Shown: positions 49,595-58,600 of the stretch, one piece after another
How the letters are laid out: each line of letters begins with the position of its first letter
How positions within the stretch are numbered: position 1 is the first letter of the stretch
NCBI GenBank assembly: GCA_017445115.1
Contig: JAFSUU010000119.1
Span: forward strand, 1 to 60,354
DNA: 60,354 nucleotides
Origin: Clostridia bacterium
GTDB taxonomy: Bacteria; Bacillota_A; Clostridia; Oscillospirales; CAG-272
Reading direction: 5' to 3'
Translations under genes and position numbers: made by a program
The notes under the pieces: model-generated
The model's database searches: none
The model's input: only the letters and a program-made list of their open reading frames with translations
Told to the model about the DNA's origin: nothing

Positions 49595-50888
49595 CAGCGC
49601 CTCCTTCTTTGTCCGATATTTTTTTGACTGCATAATACACGTCGGAGTACATATACAGCGAGCCGACGCACAAAACCGGAAGAGATTCTCTTTCAGCGAC
49701 TTCAGCGGCGGACGTTACCCCGTGTTCAACGCTGTCGCAAGCAAAAGCGCTGACTCCGAGATCCGAATATATTTCCGCAAGGCGCGGAGCGCCGAGCGCT
49801 CTCGGGTTTGCGGGTTCAACGCAAAAGACAACGTTTGCTATCCCGGAGATCATTCTCGCGATCTCGGAATAGTTTTTGTCAGCCATCACACCCGTTACGA
49901 CAACAGCTTTCCTGCCCGGAAAAAGGTGCTTAAAAGTCTCAACGGTGTATATCGCTCCGTCGGGATTGTGTGCGCCGTCAAAATAGATCTCGGGTGAGCC
50001 GCAGAGCTTTTCAAAACGCCCGATCCAACGCACGGATGCGATACCGCGTTCAATATCACCGTCAGAAATATCAAGCCCCTGATCTTTCAATAATTCAACT
50101 GCCGAAATTGCAGTTTTAAGATTTATCTTCTGATATTCTCCGCGAAGAGGTAAAGTCATTTTAATCCCGTGATAATCAAAAGATATGCCCGATTTATCCG
50201 AAGATACATTTTCTACATTTGCATTATAATACAGCGAGCAGGTCAATTTCTTCTCACCGATCACACCGAGCAGATAGGATTCCACTTCTTTTGAAACCTT
50301 GCCTATCACGACCGGGGCGTTCTTTATAATACCGGCTTTCTCGTGCGCGATCTTGAGTTCGGTATCTCCGAGAACCGAGGTATGGTCGAGCGCGACGTTG
50401 GTTATCACAGAGACAAGCGGGGACGGAATGACGTTTGTCGCGTCAAGTCTCCCTCCCATTCCGCATTCAAGCACCGCAACGTCGCAGCCGTTGTCGGCGA
50501 AGCATACGAACGCCGCGGCGGTCAAAAGTTCAAACTCTGTAGGAGCGTCGTCCATAGTGACCGCCTTTTCTTTTACCTTGGAAACACACCTGCAAAACTC
50601 ATCGTCGCTGACGTCGCAGCCGTTTATCTTGAATCTTTCGGTATAATTGACAAGATGAGGCGACGTGTAGAGCCCCGTCTTATATCCGGCTGCAGTAAGT
50701 ACCGACGATATAACAGCGGAGACCGAGCCTTTACCGTTCGTACCGGATATATGCACGTATTTCACTTTTCGCTCGGGGTTGCCGAGAAGGCGGCACAATT
50801 CAGATATTCTTGAAAGCCCCGGGACGGAGCCTTTCCACGATACCGCTTCAATAAAATCAACTGCTTCTTTGTAATTCATTTTCTTCAT
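49575..50888 (-). CDS. folC: Folylpolyglutamate synthase / dihydrofolate synthase
   Basis: Cytosolic Mur-ligase-family enzyme that adds glutamate to folates so they are retained. The 437-residue protein has the P-loop HISGTNGKGSVSA near residue 50, LYTSPHL, the EFELLTAAAF stretch, CGMGGRLDATN, ITNVALDHTSVLG, and the C-terminal ligase part with DGAHNPDG. ATG at 50888 is chosen; a TTG six bases earlier and an ATG nine bases later are also possible, and the ribosome binding site is weak. It follows folT by 35 bases, coupling folate uptake with retention. Confidence 0.93.
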   Translation of the reverse strand: MKKMNYKEAVDFIEAVSWKGSVPGLSRISELCRLLGNPERKVKYVHISGTNGKGSVSAVISSVLTAAGYKTGLYTSPHLVNYTERFKINGCDVSDDEFCRCVSKVKEKAVTMDDAPTEFELLTAAAFVCFADNGCDVAVLECGMGGRLDATNVIPSPLVSVITNVALDHTSVLGDTELKIAHEKAGIIKNAPVVIGKVSKEVESYLLGVIGEKKLTCSLYYNANVENVSSDKSGISFDYHGIKMTLPLRGEYQKINLKTAISAVELLKDQGLDISDGDIERGIASVRWIGRFEKLCGSPEIYFDGAHNPDGAIYTVETFKHLFPGRKAVVVTGVMADKNYSEIARMISGIANVVFCVEPANPRALGAPRLAEIYSDLGVSAFACDSVEHGVTSAAEVAERESLPVLCVGSLYMYSDVYYAVKKISDKEGGADEKNEN

Positions 50889-50923
50889 CTGCAAAATATA
50901 TCCGTTTTATGCGAGTGTATAAA

Positions 50924-51436
50924 TCATTTCATAAGCTCACGGCGTATGGTCTTATTCTTCATCAGCAGCGCGCATATATACGACTCGAGAAGTCCTATGA
51001 CCGCATACGTCGGAACTCTGGTTGCGAACAGCGTGCCGTACGGAGTGAGATACACGATGTGAAGCGCGACAGTCTTTATAAGCATAGAACATATCACGTG
51101 CGACGTAAATCCGGAGATCAGCACCGGAACCGTTCCGTCTTTTTTCAGTATATATCTTGTCATCAGAGCGGGGATGACGCCCATCAATACCGCCGCCGCG
51201 GTAATTCCCGGATTGATCGCATATCCGCGCAGGATACACCCGAGAACGTCGGCGACGAGTCCGCACGCGCCGCCCCAGAGCGGTCCGAGCAGAAATGACG
51301 TCAGCATTATCGGCAGATTTTCAAAACTGAAACGGATCGTATCGCCGATATTTATAGCGGCAAATTTGCCGAGAACGATCGACAACGCTGCGAATACAGC
51401 TGTAATTATCAGCGCCCGAAGATTCTTTTTTTTCAT
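50924..51436 (-). CDS. folT: Folate ECF transporter S component
   Basis: A 170-residue membrane protein with about six helices. Landmarks include ALIITAVFAALSIVLGKFA, the arginine in GDTIRFSFENLPIMLTSFLLGPLWG, and GGACGLVADVLGCIL; these match FolT-type S components. It binds folate for the shared ECF module. The ribosome binding site GGAGG lies in a hairpin that can hide it (51446-51488), downstream of a THF-riboswitch-like RNA. It is first in the folT-folC-lipoprotein operon. Confidence 0.9.
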   Translation of the reverse strand: MKKKNLRALIITAVFAALSIVLGKFAAINIGDTIRFSFENLPIMLTSFLLGPLWGGACGLVADVLGCILRGYAINPGITAAAVLMGVIPALMTRYILKKDGTVPVLISGFTSHVICSMLIKTVALHIVYLTPYGTLFATRVPTYAVIGLLESYICALLMKNKTIRRELMK

Positions 51437-51443
51437 ATAAAAA

Positions 51444-51488
51444 CACCTCCACGCGAGTCAAAATCCCGAATTTATCACTCGCGGGAGG
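51444..51488 (-). promoter_or_regulatory. Ribosome-binding-site-sequestering hairpin of folT
   Basis: On the minus strand CCTCC-CGCGAGT (51488-51477) pairs with ACTCGCG-(T)-GGAGG (51458-51446). The GGAGG is the folT ribosome binding site, so this stem would block translation initiation when formed. Confidence 0.72.
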
Positions 51489-51506
51489 CGTAAGCCGCTC
51501 GTTATG

Positions 51507-51621
51507 ACAGCGGGATGCGGAGCGCTTACTGCAGCCTTCGGCTTTCGTCCGGACGACAACTCCCCGTTCATCCGGCACACAGGACAAAATTCTGCCCACA
51601 CAAGCGCGCCTACTCTGTTGT
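51507..51621 (-). ncRNA. Tetrahydrofolate (THF) riboswitch
   Basis: On the minus strand the 5' end ACAGAGTAG and the 3' end GCATCC...CTGT are the conserved internal loop and closing stem of the folT-type THF riboswitch. GCGCGCTT pairs with AAGCGC next to them. The interior has a long hairpin around GCCGGATG...CGTCCGG. It lies between the folT promoter and the sequestering hairpin. Assigned by remembered consensus. Confidence 0.65.
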
Positions 51622-51625
51622 CATC

Positions 51626-51654
51626 ATTATACTCTCTGCTTTCGGAAAAATCAA
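51626..51654 (-). promoter_or_regulatory. Promoter of the folT-folC operon
   Basis: Minus strand TTGATT (51654-51649), 17-base spacer, TATAAT (51631-51626). Confidence 0.65.
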
Positions 51655-51683
51655 TAGAAAAATCTTTAAATTACGCTAAACAC

Positions 51684-51721
51684 AAAAAAACGTGATCGCA
51701 AAACAGCGGTCACGTTTTTTT
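51684..51721. terminator. Bidirectional terminator-like hairpin between folT leader and tetR
   Basis: A 16-bp stem (51684-51699 with 51706-51721) whose ends are A7 and T7, giving a U-run on both strands. It terminates the tetR transcript on the minus strand and isolates the folT promoter. The rest of 51722-51857 holds nothing I recognise. Confidence 0.82.
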
Positions 51722-51857
51722 AGCCTGAAACCCCGCCGCTATGGCGGGTGGATATTTATTTGTAAAGTCAGGATCAATGCGGCATTACGGCGTGTATATC
51801 ATTACGATTTACGAAATGATTAATAATGGGCTTGGATAATTTCCAGGCTTTTTGTTT

Positions 51858-52412
51858 TTATTCGAACGTTTCTGCTAACAGTTTTGTGCTGTAGCTCATC
51901 GTCTCATAGACCTCTTCGATCGACTCGCTCTCGTTATGAAGGAAGTAAACGACGAGAGTCGCATAGATAAGAGACGAAAAAAATGATATGAAATAATCTG
52001 ATTTTTTGTCGTCGTCAAAAGGAATGGAATATATTTTTTTGAGATCGCCCGAATATTTTGAAAAAGTCTCAAGGAGTATCCAGCCAAGCTCGTTGTCAAC
52101 GAGAGCTTTTATGAAAGATTTGTGCTGCAACCAGACGGTTATAGTAAAGAGAGAGCGTTCTTTTTTTGTGGGAAAAGTCATGGCCTCGTCAAGCTTCATC
52201 CATTCTTCAAAGATCGAGTCGCTCTCATAGGAAAGAACGTCGGCAATGCTGTCAAACATACGGTAAAACGTGGCGCGTGAAACATAACACTTTTCGTATA
52301 TATCGTTTACCCGGATCTTTTTGAAAGGTTTCTCTTCAAGACATTTTGCAAGCCCGCCGCAGATAATCCGGGCCGTTTTCCTCGCTCTTGCGTTGTTTGA
52401 GACATGATACAT
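51858..52412 (-). CDS. TetR/AcrR-family transcriptional regulator
   Basis: A 184-residue DNA-binding protein. The N-terminal helix-turn-helix is typical: ARIICGGLAKCLEEKPFKKIRVNDIYEKCYVSRATFYRMFDSIADVL. The C-terminal domain (about 75-184) is ligand- and dimer-forming and not recognisable in detail. AGAGGTG lies six bases before the ATG. It is divergent from the giant exported protein at 52606, and inverted repeats lie in the 194-base gap, so it most likely controls that gene and itself. Confidence 0.88.
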   Translation of the reverse strand: MYHVSNNARARKTARIICGGLAKCLEEKPFKKIRVNDIYEKCYVSRATFYRMFDSIADVLSYESDSIFEEWMKLDEAMTFPTKKERSLFTITVWLQHKSFIKALVDNELGWILLETFSKYSGDLKKIYSIPFDDDKKSDYFISFFSSLIYATLVVYFLHNESESIEEVYETMSYSTKLLAETFE

Positions 52413-52497
52413 ATTACACCTCTAATAATATACATTTGAGACAGTTTATTAATTTTTGTATTATTTTATAAACATATAGAAAAAGTTTCTTTGAGAC
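52396..52497 (+). repeat. Three copies of TTTGAGAC in the tetR control region
   Basis: TTTGAGAC occurs at 52396-52403 (inside the first tetR codons), 52435-52442 and 52490-52497. Two are followed by A. They may be half-sites for the adjacent regulator. Confidence 0.4.
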
Positions 52498-52531
52498 TAT
52501 TGTATCATTTTTTTAAATGTGATACAATAGT
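52496..52531 (+). promoter_or_regulatory. Operator-like inverted repeat over the promoter of the giant protein
   Basis: ACTATTGTATCA (52496-52507) and TGATACAATAGT (52520-52531) are perfect inverted 12-mers with a 12-base gap. They cover a possible promoter TTGTAT-17-TACAAT (52500-52505 and 52523-52528). A dimeric TetR-type repressor binding here would block transcription. A terminator-type hairpin is less likely because no T-run follows. Confidence 0.55.
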
Positions 52532-52550
52532 TTAGACAAATAATTTGTAA

Positions 52551-52566
52551 AATTTCAACTGAAATT
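52551..52566 (+). promoter_or_regulatory. Short palindrome in the leader of the giant protein
   Basis: AATTTCA-AC-TGAAATT, a perfect 7-bp-arm palindrome near the expected transcript start, 40 bases before the ATG. It is a second operator candidate. Confidence 0.4.
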
Positions 52567-52605
52567 CGTAAATATGTACTGTAAGTCGCGGTGAGGAAAC
52601 AAAAT

Positions 52606-55600
52606 ATGAAGAATGTCAGATTAGTTAGCAAAGCACGTCTTTCGTTGATCGCAATTTCAGTGATCCTGGTATTATCCATAACTATGGGGAATACGGCGAT
52701 CTCGGCGAAAGTGCTGCTCAACAATGAAAACAGCACTTCCGTCAGAGGCGCGATCGATGAGGATTTTGTACCGATCGGAACGACGGAAGAACTCAAAAAG
52801 ATCGGCACGGACGACGGCTATCCTCTGTCGGGTAAGTACAGACTTACCGCAGACGTTTCCATGGATCAGATGATCGCGGGAGAGTTCTCCGGCGTCTTTG
52901 ACGGAAACGGATATACGGTCGATCTCAGTATTTCGAATAATTCATGGGACGAGGGCTTGTTCCAGACTTTGTCCGGCACCGTCGAGAATCTTATCACGAC
53001 GGGATACGTGACAAGACCGAACGGCGCGTCCGGACAGACCGGCGCCATTGTCGGTTGCCTTTCCGGCGGTACTGTAAGGAACTGCTGGAATAAAGCGAAC
53101 GTCAGCAACGGATGGGAAGGCAACGCGGGCATCTCGGGTATGCTCGGCGGCGGTACGATTATCAACTGTTATAACACGGGTACGATTGCGGGCGCCGGAA
53201 GAGCCGGCGGTATCGCCAACAGCAACACCGGCGCGTTCACGATAACGAACTGCTACAGCTCGGTTTGCCCCACCGACGGCTATTACATCGCCGGCGGAGA
53301 ACTCCAGTGGTCGGATCCGAAGATCATCGAAAACTGCTACTATTTCGGTGACGCCGACAGACCGGGCGAATCGCATGACTGGAACAGCACCGTGCAGGGC
53401 GCGGCTGTGAAGCTGACCGGGGACGCGATCACCGATCCTGCAAGCTATACCGACTGGGATTTTGAGAATACGTGGAAAATGGGCGCGAACGGCCCCGAAC
53501 TGATTTTTGAACACGTTTATTATGTTGAGGTAACGAACGGAACGGCGGACAAACGCTGGGCGGCAGAAGGAGATGCCGTGACCGTAACGGCTGACGTGCC
53601 GAGCGGTTACAGCTTTGCCGGATGGGGCGGCGCGAACGGTGTGACCTTCACCGACGGCGGCGCCGAGACGGCGACGGCGACGTTCTCCGTTTCCTCCAAT
53701 ATTTCGCTTAACGCGCAGACGATAGAAGATGGAAGTCTGTTCGCGGGAAAAGGAACGGAAGCGGAACCGTACCTCATCCGTTCGTCCGCAGACTGGGATG
53801 CGCTCAGCGAATACATAAACAACGGCGGCACGAATTACAGCGGAAAGTTTTTCAAACTGACAAAGAATATCAAAGTTACGACTGTGCTCGGCAATCGTCC
53901 GGGCAGCAGTGACAGCGAAGACAGAGTCTTTTGCGGTACGTTCGACGGCGACGGACACACGCTGGAGGTCGATATAAACGTATCCGGCTTTGCCGCTCCT
54001 TTCGCAATAGCGCATAACACGACCATAAAGAATCTTCACGTAACAGGTAAGGTGAACAGCACGTCCAACCACGCGACCGGACTTGTCGCGGCTTCAAAGG
54101 GCGTGAGTGTGCATGACGAAAGCTATCTCACGGTACAGAACGTCACTGTCAGCGTCGACGTCAGCTGCAATTCGCACGTCGCGGGCGTAGTCGGACACGC
54201 TCACAAGACGGTCATCACGATGGAGAACGTCGTGTTTGACGGCAGCATCAGCGCAAGCTCCATTCAGGGCGGCTTCATCGGCTGGGGCGGATCGGCCAAT
54301 AATACAAAATTCAACGCTTCTTTCAAGGACTGCATTTTTGCGGGAACGTACCGCAGCGGCGCGTCGTTCCACCCGGTCGCTTATCAGTCGGGTCAGGGAA
54401 CGGTCACGCTCTTGAACGATTTCTATACGACGAGTCTCGGCAGCGGCGGCACCCCGGTCACCCCGGACGGAAACGGTCAGATCAAGCTCTTTGCCGCAAC
54501 TGTAGAGAAGAACGGCACGGTAAATTATTTTGACAGCTTTGCCGCAGCGTCCGACAGCTCGAACTGGATCGCGGGGAGCACGCTCAAACTCTGGACCGAC
54601 GTTACGACCGGCAGCACGATCACCGTTCCCTCCGGCGAACATACCCTCGACCTGAACGGACGCGGTATCAGAATGACCGGTTCCGGCAGCGTTATCAGCG
54701 TCGGCAACGGTGCGACGCTGAACGTGGAAGACAGCACTCCGACAATAGAACATAGATTCACCGTTGCAAACGCAAAATCCAACGGGGCGGGTCTGGCTAC
54801 GGTCAACGACGCTTTGACTTCGGGATATGAGTCTTTCACGGGCGGCTATATCACGGGCGGCAACGCGCGAGAAGGCGGCGGTATCAAAGTTAACGGCACC
54901 GCCTATCTGACGCTTAACGGCGGAACTATCATAGGCAATCAGTCGAGCTTTATGGGCGCCGGTATCAAAGCGGACAACAACGGCGACGACTCCAACGTAA
55001 ACGTTACCGTAAACGGCGGCGCAGTCATATACAATACGGTCAGCGGTTACGGCGCGGGTATTTGTTCCGACGGCGGCGTTACGATCAACGGCGGTACCGT
55101 CGCGTGCAACGTGGCTTCAAATAATCCGGGCGGTATCCACAGTCATTATCTCCATCTCAACGGAGGCCGCATTGAAAATAACTTTGCCGGCGCAGCGGAC
55201 TTTGCCGCAGGCGCGCACGCGGACCACGAAGTCTTTATTTCGGGTGATGCGGTCATTTACGGCAACCTGTGCAACGGCGCGCAAAGCAACCTTGACTGGG
55301 ACCGTCCCGAGTATAACCACGGTCATAAATTGAACGTCACCGGCGCACTCGGCGAAGAGGCAAAGATCGGCGTGAGATATGGAACGACTACCGGTACCGG
55401 CGTGTTCACCTCCGGCTGGAAAAACAACATGGGCGACGCCGAGCCGTCAAGATATTTTACCAGCGACAACAGCGATTATTCGGTTATCCTGAATAACAAC
55501 GGCGAGGCGGAGATCGTTATTCCTCCCGCGGCAAGCGTCATCAGCGGAGATACCACGACAAATTACAACGCTTTCTCCGACGCGCTCGGCGCGTGGACAG

Positions 55601-58600
55601 TCGGCAGCACGCTCAAGTTGACGGCTGACGTCACAACGAGCGGCACGGTCACCGTTCCCTCCGGCGAACATACCCTCGACCTGAACGGTCACGGTATCAA
55701 AGCCGCCTCGGCGGGCTTCAGCGTGATCACGGTCGGCAGCGACGCCGATCTGACGATAGTCGACAGCGATCCGGATAATAACGACGGCGGCAACCGCCCC
55801 GCAAACGTGACCGGCGGTTACGTTACGGGCGGCAGCGCGGGAGAGAACTTCGGCGGCGGCGTTACGGTCGACGGCGGAACGCTCACGCTCCGCGGCGGCG
55901 CGATCAGCGGTAACGCGAATACCTACGGCGGCATCGGTAACTGCGGCGGCGGTATTCACGTGAAAAACGGCGGCGAGTTTTACATGGAAGGCGGCGAAAT
56001 CTCCAGCAATACTTCGTACGTCGGCGGAGGCGTCTGCACCGACTCCTCTGCAACCACGGTAAGCATTACCGGCGGTGTGATAAAGAACAATATAACAGAA
56101 CGGTTCGGAAGCGCGATATGGGCGGGAAGAGCTGCAGGCGCGACCTTCCGCATCGGCGGCGACGTCGAGATCGTCGGCAATATTTCAAAATGGACGTCTG
56201 ACAAGGACGGAGAAGCGACGGTCAACTTTGGTTCGGGACTTCTTCTGTCCGGTAATCCGACAGTTTACGGCGACTGGAAGACGAGCGGAAACAGCGCGCC
56301 GAATACTCATATAAATCTTGATAATGTCGGAAACGCTATTCAGAACGTCGAACTTGAAGGCGCGCTGACTAACGACACCGGGGCGCCCAAGATTACCATT
56401 ACACCGCTTTATCGCTGGAACGATATGGCGAACGGCAAGTCCTTTGTGTTTACCAAGAACTGGAGCAAATATATGGGCGACGCCGACCCGGCAGAATATT
56501 TTGTCTGCGGTAATCCGGCTTACAAGGTTTTTCTGAATGACAGCGGAGAAGCAGAGGTAGGCACTCCTCCTGCTGCACGTATTACAAAAGGAGAAACTTC
56601 CACTAAATACGGTACATTCTCCGATGCGCTCAACGCGTGGACGGAGGGCAGTACGCTAAAACTTATGTCTGACGTCACGACAAGCAGTACCATCACCGCC
56701 CCCGCCGGCGAGCATACGCTCGATCTGAACGGATTCAATATCACGAGGACCGGCGCTAACGGCAACGACAATTCCGGCCTCGTTATCATCGTGGAGAACG
56801 GGGCGAACCTGACGGTCACCGGCCCCGGAAAAATCACCGGCGGCAACGGCTTCCACGGAGGCGGTATTCACGTTGAAGGAAATGGCTCTCTTGTTCTCGA
56901 CAACTGCGAGATCAGCGGAAACGCCGGACATTACGGCGGCGGTCTGTATTTGAAAGCCGGCACCATAACGCTGAAGAACGGAGCGATCGTAAGGAATAAT
57001 TCCGCCTCTGAAGGATTCGGCGGCTCCGGTATTTACGCGGAGGGCGGCGGAACGTTGATTCTGGAAGACTGTACATTTACCGGTAACAGGATGAACAACG
57101 GCAACCAGTGTGCGGTATTCCTCTGCGGAAACGCCAAAGCTCAGATAAGCGGAGCTCCCGTGATTTATGACAATACATACAACGGCGAGCAAAAGAATCT
57201 GCTGTTCTTCCAGGCGGGAGATCAGCAAAGTAAGATCATATTCACAGGCGCGCTGACCGAAGGTGCGAAGATAGGCGTCAGACAGACGAACTACTTCGGA
57301 GCGATCACGGATGGTTGGAATGATAAGATGGGTAACGCCGAGATATCTGCTTTCTTCAAGAGCGACAACGCCGATTTAATGGTCGTGAAGAACGGCAGCG
57401 GCGAGTTGGAATTGATCGACAAAAACACGGTAGCCTTCGTGACAGCAGGCAGCAATAATTCGTATTACACCGACTTTTCGTCCGCTGTCACCGCTTGGCT
57501 CAATTCGACAGACGGCGCAATTCTCCAACTCTACAAAGACGTAACCTATAATAATAATATCATACTGACAGACGGCAAAACGCGCGTTTTTGATCTTAAC
57601 GGTAATACGTATACCCGCGCAGCGACGGGAGACGGCACGGTCTTTGACGTAAACAGCGGCGCGAATTTCACGCTTACGGATACAAGCGAAGAACAGACAG
57701 GCGTTGTGACCCGCGAAAGCGGTGATCTCGGTGGCACCGTGTTGTTTACACGCGACAGCGGATCTGTTATAAACTTTAACGGTGGTACGATTACCGGCTT
57801 TACCTCGCGCATTGTAATTACCTGGCAAGGCAGCACGGTCAATATGTCAGGCGGCGAGATCAGCGGAAACAGTCTTGTCAACGGCGACACCGTAGACGGA
57901 ATTGTGCGTACCTACAGCAATACAAACGAGGCGGGCGGCACATTCAATATGACCGGCGGCAGAATCGTCAACAACACGCTCGGCTCCGGCAAAACCGGCG
58001 GCGCTGTTTACGTTGGCAATAACGGAACGTTCATCATTTCCGGCGATGTTGAGATCTCCGGTAACACCCAGGACGGTAACCCGGTCAACGTATATCTGCC
58101 GACCGGCAAAGCGATCGTGATCGGCGACGCTTTGACTGACGGCGCATCCATCGGTATCACGGTGGAAAGCGAAAGTTCCGTGTTTACCTCCGGTTGGAAA
58201 GACAAGATGGGCGACGCCGAACCGGATAAATACTTTGTCAGCGACTACATCGACTACATATTCAAGATGAGCGGCGACGAATATTTGATCGGCTATCCCG
58301 ATCTCACCGGCGTCAGCGCTGAAGATTTCACCGGTGATTACGACGGCACGGCGCATTACATAACGGTCAACGTCCCCGAGGGTGTGACCGTGAAATACGG
58401 CACAATAGAGGGAAGCTACACGCTGGACTCCAATCCGGGCTATACCGATGTCGGTACGTATACGGTATACTATCAGGCATCCAAAGATAAATTCATCCCC
58501 GTGTCAGGCTCGGCTACAGTGACAATAGATCCTATCAACGCGACGGTCACGATCATCGGCAATAACGACACGCTGGAGTATAACGAAGCGATACATACCG

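Noticed and set aside
52942..54072. 376-codon minus-strand frame inside the giant protein
   Set aside because: Antisense to repetitive coding sequence; Arg/Val-rich, no start signal.
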